Part shown: one piece after another, positions 36,021-45,569 of the stretch
Layout: each line of letters begins with the position of its first letter
Numbering within the stretch: the stretch's first letter is position 1
Assembly: GCA_963779225.1 (NCBI GenBank)
Contig: CAVZWW010000003.1
Coordinates: 1,488,001 to 1,552,000, forward strand
Reading direction: 5' to 3'
DNA from: CAVPCZ01 sp963779225
GTDB taxonomy: Bacteria; Bacteroidota; Ignavibacteria; UBA10030; UBA6906
Length of the DNA: 64,000 nucleotides
The notes under the pieces: model-generated
The model's database searches: none
What the model was told of the DNA's origin: nothing
Seen by the model: the letters and a program-made list of their open reading frames with translations, nothing else
Translations under genes and position numbers: made by a program

Positions 36021-37790
36021 ATGCGTGTGTGGAAGAGAGTCGTGTTGCTGTCCTGTTCCGTCCAGCTGCTTGCCGCCGGCATGGCGAGCGCACAATCGAC
36101 GAAACTGGATTGGGCGATGACCACCACAGGCAAGATGCGGCAGGTGATCACCAACATGGGGACATTCGACAAAGGACGCACGAATTATCCCGGCCTCATA
36201 AACGCCGAATTCCCGGCCGGGAGCGACGAGGAACATCTCTTCCAGGGGGGCATCTGGGTCGGCGGCATCACGCCGACGGGCGACACTCTGGTCTCTCAGT
36301 CGGAAGCGCACTTCACCGCGCATGAATTCTATCCATCTGCCAACGCTTGGGACACCATATGGACGGGGTCGAAGGGGGACACGCTGGACATCCCCTACTG
36401 GCCCGGCTATGAATGCATTTCCGACCAGGATTTCGTCTGCCGCTATAGTGACTACAACCTGTTGAATATCGACAATCATACACCGTTGTATCTTGACGTC
36501 GTGCAAACGACATACTCGTGGAGCTCGGCGGGGTTGGACGAATTTCTGCTGTATAAGTACTACATCGTCCCCAAGAAGTTCCCCATCAAGAACATGTATA
36601 TCGGGTTCTGGATGCACAGCGCGATCGGGAATGTCGGGGCGACCGACAACTTCATCGACGAATTTACGCGCTACTTTCCGCAGTACCACCTGGCGATGGC
36701 TGAGGACTCCAAGGGCGGGAGCGACGGCCAGGCGATCAGCCCCATAGGGTTCAGCGTCCTCGCTCCCACGACAAATGTCGCCAGCTGGAGCTTTAACTAT
36801 TACGAACATGAGGAACTTCCGAGTAGGGATCCGGCGTGCTACACTGTCATGGCGAGCGGCAACATCATGCCGGACCGGCTTGAACGCGCACGTGCCCATA
36901 TCATCTATGCGTTTGGTCCATTTCAGGCCGAAGTCGGCGACACGATCGTCGTCGAGATGGGTGAGATTTTCGGTCTTGGTGTAGCCGGTGCGTTGAACAA
37001 CGCCGAATACTTGCAGTTCCTCAAGAGCAAGAATTTCCGCGTTCCTGCACCACCCCCGAAGCCCGCACTTCGTGTGACCACCAGCAGTCACGAGGTGAGC
37101 CTGGACTGGACCCCGCTACCCGGCGGGGTAAATCCGGAAACGTACACAGACGCGAACCGCGGGGATACAGTAAAATACCCCTTCGAAGGGTATCGTCTGT
37201 ACCGGAGCACCAAGGGGAGCGACGGCCCATGGACCCTCCTTGCGGAGTACGACATTCTCAACGACATCGGCTACAACACCGGTCTCCAGTATACGTATAG
37301 GGATGCGGGTTTGCTGAACAACGTGGAGTACTACTATACGCTGACGTCGTTTTCACAACCCGACAAGGTGATCAAATTCGCCTCGCAGGAGACCGGACTC
37401 TCTGCGAACGCAAAAGTCATCGTCCCGGGAACAGTCCCTCCTCAAACGGTGGGGGAGGTGGCGGCTGTGCCCAATCCTTACCGGGGGGATCTCCCTTACA
37501 GCTCGTACAATCCCCCCTGGGAACGGCCGCAGGGAAACCGTCCGTGGTGGATGGAACAGGACCGTCGTATACAATTCATCAATCTGCCGGCCCAGTGCCA
37601 GATCAAGATCTTCACGCTCGCCGGAGATCTCGTAAACACGCTCGAGCATGCAGATCCGAACAAAGGATATGAAGACTGGAATCTGACCTCCTCGATCGGT
37701 CAGGCGATTGCCAGCGGCATCTACCTTTTTACGGTTGAAGACCGCGTAAATGGGAATGTGCAGGTGGGGAAATTCGTCATCATAAAGTAG
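36021..37790 (+). CDS. Secreted protein with fibronectin III domain and T9SS-like C-terminal domain
   Basis: A 589-residue exported protein (signal peptide to 'GMASAQ'). The N-terminal 330 residues form a beta-rich region of unknown fold ('EEHLFQGGIWVGGITPTGDTL'). A fibronectin-III-like section follows (about 350-470, 'PFEGYRLYRSTKGSDGPW'). The C-terminus ('AAVPNPYRGDLPYSS' and 'IASGIYLFTVED' to a final Lys) has the FlgD-Ig-like pattern of T9SS cargo. In this phylum, proteins of this type commonly lie between a TonB receptor and a PorV-like barrel, exactly as here. Role probably surface binding; no catalytic motif seen. Confidence 0.7.
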   Translation: MRVWKRVVLLSCSVQLLAAGMASAQSTKLDWAMTTTGKMRQVITNMGTFDKGRTNYPGLINAEFPAGSDEEHLFQGGIWVGGITPTGDTLVSQSEAHFTAHEFYPSANAWDTIWTGSKGDTLDIPYWPGYECISDQDFVCRYSDYNLLNIDNHTPLYLDVVQTTYSWSSAGLDEFLLYKYYIVPKKFPIKNMYIGFWMHSAIGNVGATDNFIDEFTRYFPQYHLAMAEDSKGGSDGQAISPIGFSVLAPTTNVASWSFNYYEHEELPSRDPACYTVMASGNIMPDRLERARAHIIYAFGPFQAEVGDTIVVEMGEIFGLGVAGALNNAEYLQFLKSKNFRVPAPPPKPALRVTTSSHEVSLDWTPLPGGVNPETYTDANRGDTVKYPFEGYRLYRSTKGSDGPWTLLAEYDILNDIGYNTGLQYTYRDAGLLNNVEYYYTLTSFSQPDKVIKFASQETGLSANAKVIVPGTVPPQTVGEVAAVPNPYRGDLPYSSYNPPWERPQGNRPWWMEQDRRIQFINLPAQCQIKIFTLAGDLVNTLEHADPNKGYEDWNLTSSIGQAIASGIYLFTVEDRVNGNVQVGKFVIIK

Positions 37791-37822
37791 TCCAGCCTTT
37801 GCGCACTTGAAGGTGAAGAGCA

Positions 37823-38743
37823 ATGAAACGGACGTGGATAGCTCTGCTGGTGCTGGTGCCCGGACTTCTGTTCGGGCAGTATAACCGTCCAGGCAGCACA
37901 GACGCGCAATTCCTGAAAATCGGGGTCAGCGCGCGCGGAGCGGGGATGAGCGATGCCTACATCGCCGTCGTGGACGGGGCGGATGCCACGTACTACAATC
38001 CGGCAGCCTTGCCCTGGCTTAAGAAAACCGATGTGGTCTTCAACCATACGTCCTGGTTTGCAGGGATCAACCATGAATTTGTCGCCGCTGCCTACAACTT
38101 CGAGGATCTCGGCGCATTCGGCATGTCCGTGACTGCACTCAGTACCGACGAAATGAAAGTCCGTACTCCCCTCCAGCCGGAAGGTACCGGCGAGACCTTT
38201 TACTCGGCGAACTACCGGTTCGGACTGAGCTATGCCCGCTTCCTGACCGACCGGGTAACCTTCGGCCTGACGGTGAGCTATATCAACATGAAGCTCTACC
38301 AGGAATTTTCAGCTCATGCGTTTTCCCTCAACATCGCGGTGATGTATCTCTCCGACTTCCGGGGCTTCCGGTTCGCCCTCGAGATAGCGGATTTCGGGTC
38401 AAGCATTCAATATGTCAACGAGTCGTACCCTCTCCCGACAAATTTCAAGTTCGGCCTGGGGATGAATGCCATCGATGGGGACAATCAGAAACTGCTGGTG
38501 AGTTTCTCGGCCATCAAACCGAACGAGGGCGAACCACAAGCGCAGGCGGGCATGGAATGGAATTTCATGAACACGTTCTTCGTCCGCGGAGGATACAGAT
38601 TCAATTACTCGGCAGCCACCTATTCTCTCGGCGGCGGTGTTGCCTTCGATCTCGCCGGGATTGGCATGCGGGCGGACTATGCATTCAATAATTACACCAC
38701 TCTTGGAGGCAGTCACCGGTTCGGCCTCGGTCTGTCGTTCTGA
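37823..38743 (+). CDS. PorV/PorQ-family outer membrane barrel protein
   Basis: A 306-residue protein with a short signal peptide (ending LLFGQ). It opens with the PorV/UPF0164 signature 'FLKIGVSARGAGMSDAYIAVVDGADATYYNPAAL' (quoted here only as a pointer) and continues as alternating beta strands ending in Phe. PorV is the shuttle that carries T9SS cargo from the translocon to the surface attachment complex; PorV-like paralogues often accompany TonB receptors. Its position after the receptor and the T9SS-tail protein supports such a role. It could also be a FadL-like channel. Confidence 0.75.
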   Translation: MKRTWIALLVLVPGLLFGQYNRPGSTDAQFLKIGVSARGAGMSDAYIAVVDGADATYYNPAALPWLKKTDVVFNHTSWFAGINHEFVAAAYNFEDLGAFGMSVTALSTDEMKVRTPLQPEGTGETFYSANYRFGLSYARFLTDRVTFGLTVSYINMKLYQEFSAHAFSLNIAVMYLSDFRGFRFALEIADFGSSIQYVNESYPLPTNFKFGLGMNAIDGDNQKLLVSFSAIKPNEGEPQAQAGMEWNFMNTFFVRGGYRFNYSAATYSLGGGVAFDLAGIGMRADYAFNNYTTLGGSHRFGLGLSF

Positions 38744-38789
38744 TGGTGCGCGTCCTCGGCCGCCTCATATAACTACGGTGCGGCCCCGC

Positions 38790-41281
38790 ATGCATACTCC
38801 TCGTACGTATCACCTCTCCCCCACCCGGGCTGTGCGATTGCTGTTGTGCAGTCGGCTTTCCTGCGTGGCGGTCTTCATGGTCATGCTTCTTCTGGCTTCC
38901 CTCTGTCCCTCCCAGGTGACGTTCGCCCGGCGGGACACCACATATACCCTTGCTCTCCCCGATGCGTTCCCGGCCGACAACTACACGCCGCACGGGTACA
39001 TCGACAATCCGTTTCACAGCATGGTCAACAACCGGAGCGGTGTGATCCGTTCATATCCTCCCCTGGGATTCGGCTGGTGGAGGGCGGATGCCAATCCTGG
39101 AGCATACGGGGAGGGGAGCCGGGATCATGTGAATTATCTCTCCATCCTGGAACTGGGGGTTTCCGTCGGGGACAGTGTATTTCTGACAACCGGGGATTTT
39201 GAACGCCACGGCGTGGAACTCGCCTCCGCGTACCATACAAAACATCTGGTCAGTTACGACTGGCAAAGCGGGCCCGTCACCGTTCACCTGCGCTTCTTCC
39301 TGCCCTTCGAGAATTCCCTTGTGTGCCAGGTGGAGCTGCTCAATGCAGGGGGAACCGGTGTGCAGGTGCGGCTGGATGCGGCGGCGATCACGAAGATCGG
39401 GTCTGAAAAGTGGTGGGGAAGCGACGGGATAACGGCGCGCTACCTGCCGGACGACGGAGTCAGTGTGAGCAAAATCTGGGCCTATGGCGACGTCTTCGCT
39501 CTGGGGGCGTCACACGCACCCATTGCCCACATGAGCACGGTGAAGGAGGAAGAGTGGGAGCAATGGATCCGCCGGAAGGACACCGTCTCCGTCTCCTCCA
39601 TGGCGGTGATGGGGCCAGGTCCGTGCTGGACCGCCCACGCGTACCGGGTACGTGTTCCCGCGAACGGCCGCACTACGGCACTGGTCTCTCTCAGCCGCGG
39701 AAAAAACGAGCACGCTGTCCGGGCTGAACTCGCACGCGCGCTTCGGGACGCGATTCCGATGGCACAGGGTCAACTGGCGAAGGACAGGGTGTTCTGGTCG
39801 TTCTGTCCTACGCTTTCCGGCGATTGGCCTCCGGCATGGAGAAGGGGATGGGTGTACGACTTCGAAACGCTCCGCATGAATGTCCGGCCCCCGGTTGGCA
39901 TCTTTACACACCCCTGGGACGGTATGCAGGTACATTCGCCGCGCGTGGTTCTCGGTGAAACCTGCCTGGATATGATGGCCCTCTCATATGCCGATCCTGT
40001 TCTCGCACGTGAAGTGGTGGAGGGGACATTCGCCGATGCGCTCGCGCCGAATATTCCCTGCTCCCGTGAAGATGGGAGCGTCAACATGATCTCCTCCGAC
40101 GGCTCGGAATGCGGCACCGCGCCGATGTGGGGATTTCCGTTTCGCGTCATCCGGTCGCTCTTTCTCGCTTCGGGAGACTCCGCCTGGATCGTGCGGCTGT
40201 ATCCACACCTGAAAGCCTATGCTCTCTGGTGGCTGAAGAACAGAACCGATACCGAAGGATGGCTGCACTGTAACAACAGCTGGGAATCCGGTCAGGACGG
40301 GTCAAGAAGGTTTCTGGTCGCCGAAAAGAACGAAGGCGCCGTCGCGGATTTTGTCCGCACGGTGGACGTGGAGGCGAGCATGGCGGAGGCGCTTGGCATA
40401 CTCGGCGAGTTTGCCCGCTTTGTTCCGGGTCCGGACGAAACGGCGATGTGGAAGGAGCTTGCCGAACGGAGAATACGGAACACGCAATCGATGTTTTTCG
40501 AAGGAGGGTTCCGTGACGTTGACGGTCGGTCAGGGACCCCGATTATCCTCAACGGTCACAACGATGTAATGATGCTGGCCCCGCTGGTCTGCGGTGTCGC
40601 GACCCCCGACCAGCAGCGGGCCGTGAAACCGATGTTCCGGTATTTTCTGGACAACCCGCGCTCCGCCCTGGAGTGGCCGCCGCTCCTCTATACGTATGCG
40701 GAGGCCGCCTGGAACGCCGGAGAACGAGAGGCCGCATCGACAGCGGTTGCTGCTACGGCCGCGCGGGTCTACAGGCGTATTGATGCACGCACAGCTACCG
40801 GCGGTAGAGACCGGGATCAATTCTCGTACAGGGTTCCCGGTGTGGCAAACGAGTTCTGGCCACTGGGCAATACTCCGCCCGGCGGAGAAAATTACGGATG
40901 GGGCGCTACCCTCCCCGCACACATCATCCGGAACATCGTGGGATTCAGGGAACAGGAAGGCAGCGGCAATAGTGCTGATGCATTCGTCATCGCCCCCTGC
41001 CTTTCTCCAGATCTTTTCCACCCGGAAAGACCTACGGCATCAGGAACCTTCACTACCGCGATCTCACGTTTGATCTTGATGTCACATGCCGCGAATCCTC
41101 CGGCCTGCAGACGGTTTTCCGCTATCGTTCACCGCAACCCGTTGCTGTGACGGCTCTGGAACAGGACGGGAAAATCCGGGTCGCTGCAACTGCGGCAAGC
41201 CAGGCGGGTGTCCTGACCCTCCGGGGACGAAATGCGACCGTTTACCGCTTCCGGCTTTCTTCCCTGCACAGTGCTCCTTGA
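38790..41281 (+). CDS. GH63-like (alpha/alpha)6 glycosidase, frameshifted near the 3' end
   Basis: About 830 residues when repaired. The start ATG 38790 opens with a membrane signal (SCVAVFMVMLLLASLCPS). The first half is a beta-sandwich, the second an (alpha/alpha)6 barrel with 'NNSWESGQDGSRRF', the pattern of GH63-type glucosidases, 'GHNDVMML' and 'NEFWPLGNTPPGGENYGWG'. The main frame runs to 41150, but the natural end is in another frame: restoring one G at 41024-41026 (GG to GGG) gives 'HPGKTYGIRNLHYRDLTF' on to a stop at 41281. The next gene starts 17 bases later. Likely cleaves alpha-linked glucose or mannose termini in the periplasm. Confidence 0.7.
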
Positions 41282-41297
41282 GAAAGGTGACAGAACC

Positions 41298-44027
41298 GTG
41301 AATGTGTTCAAACATCTGCTGCTCTCTTGCCTTCTGCCCGGTTCACTGGCCGCGCAGGTGATGCAGCCCTATCTTTCGAACCTTCGGGCAACGAAGGACA
41401 GTCCGCTCTTTGCGACGTATGCGGCCGCAATGGAACGTTCGGAGTTCACGCTGGACGAAGGATATCACCTCGTGTTCTATGATTCAACCCGCGGGATCGA
41501 TCTCGTCACCGACAATGCCGGTGTCTGGTCGGTCGGCTTCAGGAAAGGCTCCCGTTTTGTGTATGCCCTGCGCGACATGGCAAAACCGCCCGTGCTGACC
41601 GTCTCCTACCCTGACATGGTCAAATATGCGTACGCACCGTTCGATAGTGTCCGGGTGGACATCACGTTTGTCGTTCACAGCTCCCGGATGGCCGTGCAGG
41701 AAGTGGCCGTCACCAACGAGGGGCGTGAGAGAACCTCCATCGACGTCATTCCGTTCCTGCAGAATCCTGAACGTGCATTCAACGACGTATCGTTTCTTCA
41801 CTCCCGAAAAGCGATCGCCTTCACGCACGAAGAGTTCCCCGACAGCTGGGTCCGGGAGCACGGTGTGCCGTTCGTGGACAGGGTGCACGACCTGTTTGTC
41901 TTTTCGCGCCCGCCCGCCCGGCTCTCCAGCTTCAGAAGCTTTCGCTGGAGCGGCGTTGAAATTCCCCCGGCGATAGAAATGAACAGGAAGCCGCTCTTTA
42001 CGGTGTGGGGTCGGATGACGGACCGGAACGGAGAACGGTGTCTCCATCGTACGCCGCCTCCCCGCATGCTGGTGGTGCTGAACGGAGACCGGAGGCGGAT
42101 CCTGATCGAAAATGCACCGCGCTGGGGGAATACGGAATCGGGCATCACTGCTTCTGCCCTGTACGGCGTCGAACTGGGGAACTTCGGAGTGATTCGTTAC
42201 GGCGACACGGCAACGGTCATGCTGTCATGCGGCGCAACCGGCGACGGCGCGACGGTGCGGGCTGCGATCGGCGACACTTCCAGTGTGCGGGACCAGCGCA
42301 TTGATGTCCGGCTTGGATCCGTTGGCGGCCTGCGCGCACCGGAGAACGTGCGGCGCGATATCTGGGGGAGCGGCACGGAGCTGCGCCTCTACTGGAAACC
42401 GACAGGACCGGCTGTCCGGTACGATGTGTACCGGCGCGACTACGGTGCCGGTGGCGTGTATGAGCGCGTGGCGGCAGGTATTGAACAGACATTCTTTACA
42501 GACAAAAACATCCCGGATGACAGGATTTACGGGTACGTAGTGACTGCCGTCGACGGCCGCGGCAGGATGAGTATGCATTCGAACGAAGTAAACAATATCG
42601 AGGGAAGCGATTTCCTCACCGATGTGAAATACCCCGGACAGGTGAAGGGAGATGCGCGCGATCTTTCGCGTGTGGTGTCGGCGTGGGAGACGCTGGAAAT
42701 CGCTCCGGGTGCGACAGAGCGTTTGCGCGTGGTGCGCGCCATGCACCGGCCAGATGAGGACCGGGCAAAGGTTCTCGCTGCCGCAGAGCGCCTTATGGAC
42801 GAAGATCTGGACGGGTACCTGAAGGACAATGAACTTCTGTTCAGCCGTGTTCCTCCGCCACGATTCACCGATCCCGATAAGACCATGCTGTACTGGAGCG
42901 CGTATTCCCTGATGCGTCAGGTCATGCTGCCTCCGGAAGGGAAGTGCGGATTCAATTATTACGTGTTTTCACGTGAGCCACAATGGGGATGGGGACACGG
43001 GGGGCAGGTCTTCCACGAAAGCCTGACGATGCTCGCGTATGCCCTCATGGACCCGATGAGTGCCATGAATTCCCAACGGGTCTTCCGCGAACGGCAACAG
43101 AAAGGGGGATACATCAACTATCGAACCGGTCCCTATCTGGATGAGACCATTCCCACCGGCGGGCAGATGACCAGTTCTGCGCCCTGGTATGCGTGGCAGA
43201 ACTGGGAAGTCTACAGGCTGACGAAGGACAAGACGTTTCTGGAACAGATGTATCAATCCAGCGCGGGGTTCTACAGGTACTTCGTCAAAAACCGGGATAC
43301 CGATGGAGACGGTCTCTGCGAGTGGGGCGGGGAAGCGGTGCTGGAATCTGTCCGCGATGCCCGCGTGGCCGTCTGGGATGAAGTCGGATGGCCGAGTGAG
43401 TTCGAGGCGGTCGATGCCAATAGCATGCTGGTTATGGAAGCGAAAGCGCTGTCTGCCATGGCCGCGGAGTTGGGACGTTCCGGTGAAGCCAGCGATTGGC
43501 TGAAGGACGCCGACGAGCGCTCGATGAAGATCAACAAAACCTTCTGGGACGAGGAAACCGGATTCTACTACCAGGTGGACAAGAAGGACCATGACTTCAC
43601 ATTCAAAAAGCCGGACGATTTGAAGCGGGAAGAGATCATCGGTTTTCTTCCTCTCTGGGCGGGCATCCCGGATTCAGCCCGTGCGCGCCGGCTGGTGGAG
43701 AAACTCACCGATCCGCAGAAATTCTGGCGGCCCTATGGCGTGCCGACGCTCGCGGCGGACGATCCGTATTACAATCCCAAAGGGTACTGGAACGGGCCGG
43801 TCTGGGTACAGTGGGACTATCTCATCGAGCGGGGTCTGCTATCCTACGGCTACAAGAAGGAAGCACGCGAGCTGGTGGACCGCGTGGCCGCAGGCATGAT
43901 CGCGCAGCTCAAGAAAGACCATAATTTCTGGGAGTTCTACAGCCCGGACGACCCATGGGCAGGCTATCACAAAACGTACATCTGGGCAGGAATCATCACC
44001 CGGATGATGCATGATATGCTCGAATGA
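41298..44027 (+). CDS. MGH1/GH63-like glycosidase with inserted fibronectin-like domain
   Basis: A 909-residue exported enzyme. GTG 41298 is chosen because GAAAGGTGA precedes it and the signal peptide (HLLLSCLLPGSLAAQ) begins there. The N-terminal half is a beta-sandwich with an Ig/fibronectin-like insertion (about 345-430, 'YDVYRRDYGAGGVYERV'). The C-terminal half is an (alpha/alpha)6 barrel of the MGH1-like/GH63 type: 'NYYVFSREPQWGWGHGGQVFHE', 'NWEVYRLTKDKTFLEQMY', 'RDTDGDGLCEWGG', 'VDANSMLVMEAKAL' and 'YWNGPVWVQWDYL'. Glu/Asp residues of these motifs are likely catalytic. It is a paralogue of the protein at 48847-50994 and overlaps the next frame at its stop. Confidence 0.75.
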   Translation: MNVFKHLLLSCLLPGSLAAQVMQPYLSNLRATKDSPLFATYAAAMERSEFTLDEGYHLVFYDSTRGIDLVTDNAGVWSVGFRKGSRFVYALRDMAKPPVLTVSYPDMVKYAYAPFDSVRVDITFVVHSSRMAVQEVAVTNEGRERTSIDVIPFLQNPERAFNDVSFLHSRKAIAFTHEEFPDSWVREHGVPFVDRVHDLFVFSRPPARLSSFRSFRWSGVEIPPAIEMNRKPLFTVWGRMTDRNGERCLHRTPPPRMLVVLNGDRRRILIENAPRWGNTESGITASALYGVELGNFGVIRYGDTATVMLSCGATGDGATVRAAIGDTSSVRDQRIDVRLGSVGGLRAPENVRRDIWGSGTELRLYWKPTGPAVRYDVYRRDYGAGGVYERVAAGIEQTFFTDKNIPDDRIYGYVVTAVDGRGRMSMHSNEVNNIEGSDFLTDVKYPGQVKGDARDLSRVVSAWETLEIAPGATERLRVVRAMHRPDEDRAKVLAAAERLMDEDLDGYLKDNELLFSRVPPPRFTDPDKTMLYWSAYSLMRQVMLPPEGKCGFNYYVFSREPQWGWGHGGQVFHESLTMLAYALMDPMSAMNSQRVFRERQQKGGYINYRTGPYLDETIPTGGQMTSSAPWYAWQNWEVYRLTKDKTFLEQMYQSSAGFYRYFVKNRDTDGDGLCEWGGEAVLESVRDARVAVWDEVGWPSEFEAVDANSMLVMEAKALSAMAAELGRSGEASDWLKDADERSMKINKTFWDEETGFYYQVDKKDHDFTFKKPDDLKREEIIGFLPLWAGIPDSARARRLVEKLTDPQKFWRPYGVPTLAADDPYYNPKGYWNGPVWVQWDYLIERGLLSYGYKKEARELVDRVAAGMIAQLKKDHNFWEFYSPDDPWAGYHKTYIWAGIITRMMHDMLE

Positions 44028-44038
44028 ATGGAGCTCCT

Positions 44039-45559
44039 ATGTCGCCGACCTTTCGCAGTTGTCATGTCGTCTTGTCCGTCTTCCTCTGCACTGTAGTAGC
44101 CCCGGCTGCCGGCGCGCAGAATATCCGTTCGGTAACAATCTCAACGTCTCCTGGAATGACGATCACCGGCTACGTCGGGGCAGGTGGCGAGCAGGTCAAA
44201 CTGTCTGTACCGCTGCCTGTCTTCACCTGCACGGTGAATGAGAAGCCCGTAAGCGCGCTCTCGTTCCGTGCAGAGCGGACAGGAGACAGTATCCGGTGGG
44301 AATCTTCCATCGGATTGTCAGGTGGCTTGCGTGTGGACAATGGATTCGGTCATGGCTGGAAGGCCACAGTGACATTTCACAATGTATCGCGTGACACGCT
44401 TCAGCTCGCCAACGTTGTTCCCCTGGGCGAAGGTTCTGACCGCGTGTTCATTCGCGCCGCCGGGCCCCAGACGTACCAGTTCCGTCTGAGCCGGTCCGCC
44501 CTCTTCCGCCCGGGAGTCGGACCGATCGGCGTCGTGTTGCCCGACAATGCCTGGGAAATGGGGTTCTGTGATGTCCCCGCCGACCGTGGGAAATCCCTGA
44601 CGGCCATTGCGCGGCGTCTGGATTCTGCACAGGCCGATTTGCGGAGATTCCGTGCTGCTCTCCCCCCCGGCGGATGGGTGCAGTACATCTTCTACGCGGA
44701 TGATCACACGGGCGACTGGCGGGCCGGCCTGCGCATGATGTTCCAGGAACGATGGCTGTACGACCTTGACAGGTTCGACAACGCTCTTTTCGAACGAACG
44801 GACCTTGCCTGGATCCGGAGGAGTTATTTGCTTCTTCTCCAGTTTGCCTGGGACTCGGACTATTACGATGCGATGGCGGGACGATACCGGTACGATCAGT
44901 TCCTCGCCGGCCGTGGCGCCGCGCTGGGCGGCTTCGAAGCATATATGATCTGGCCCACGTGGCCGCGGCTCGGGCTGGATCAACGGAACCAGTGGGACAT
45001 GTATCGTGATTTACCCGGAGGCACGGCGGAATTGCAGAGGCAGGTCCGGTATGCGCACGGACTGGGTACCCGGTACTTCATTGCCTATAATCCATGGGAC
45101 GAGAGCACCCGGCGGGAAGATCATCTTACGGGGATGGAACAGATGCTCCGGACGCTGAACGCCGACGGTGTTGTGCTGGATACCTGGGGGCAATCGAGCA
45201 AGGAGTTCCAGGCTGCAGCAGATCGCGTGAAGCCCGGCGTGGTGCTCTATAGCGAGGGGATGGCAATACCGAAGGATATGCCCGGGATTGTCGCCGGACG
45301 GGTTCACGATGCGATCTACATGCCTCCCCCCTTGAATTTGAACAAGCTCATCAAGCCCGAATTCGCCATCTTCCGTGTCATCCAGCTGGCGGAAGGCAGG
45401 ATTCATCGCGAAATTGCGGTCTCGCTCTTCAACGGCTACGGGACGGAATTGAACATCATGCGACCGGGGCGGCCCGATTGGATAGACGAGGAACTGAGCG
45501 TATCTCGGAAAGACAACCAAGATCCTGCGCGAAAACTCAACCGCCTTTCTCTCGCGTGA
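44039..45559 (+). CDS. Putative glycosidase-like protein, first part of a frameshifted FGE-domain fusion
   Basis: Signal peptide (VVLSVFLCTVVAPAAGAQ), then a beta-sandwich (about 25-210) and a TIM-barrel-like section ('EAYMIWPTWPRLGLDQRNQWDMY', 'LGTRYFIAYNPWDE', 'ADGVVLDTWGQSS'). The spacing of acidic residues at strand ends resembles clan GH-D-like barrels, though I cannot name a GH family. ATG 44039 follows GGAG; ATG 44024 overlaps the previous stop. The frame is lost near 45497: 'DWIDEEL' continues in the next frame as 'AYLGKTTKILRENSTAFLSRDW', which leads into the segment at 45570. The two ORFs are therefore one gene of about 930 codons. Confidence 0.6.
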   Translation: MSPTFRSCHVVLSVFLCTVVAPAAGAQNIRSVTISTSPGMTITGYVGAGGEQVKLSVPLPVFTCTVNEKPVSALSFRAERTGDSIRWESSIGLSGGLRVDNGFGHGWKATVTFHNVSRDTLQLANVVPLGEGSDRVFIRAAGPQTYQFRLSRSALFRPGVGPIGVVLPDNAWEMGFCDVPADRGKSLTAIARRLDSAQADLRRFRAALPPGGWVQYIFYADDHTGDWRAGLRMMFQERWLYDLDRFDNALFERTDLAWIRRSYLLLLQFAWDSDYYDAMAGRYRYDQFLAGRGAALGGFEAYMIWPTWPRLGLDQRNQWDMYRDLPGGTAELQRQVRYAHGLGTRYFIAYNPWDESTRREDHLTGMEQMLRTLNADGVVLDTWGQSSKEFQAAADRVKPGVVLYSEGMAIPKDMPGIVAGRVHDAIYMPPPLNLNKLIKPEFAIFRVIQLAEGRIHREIAVSLFNGYGTELNIMRPGRPDWIDEELSVSRKDNQDPARKLNRLSLA

Positions 45560-45569
45560 CTGGGTTCCC

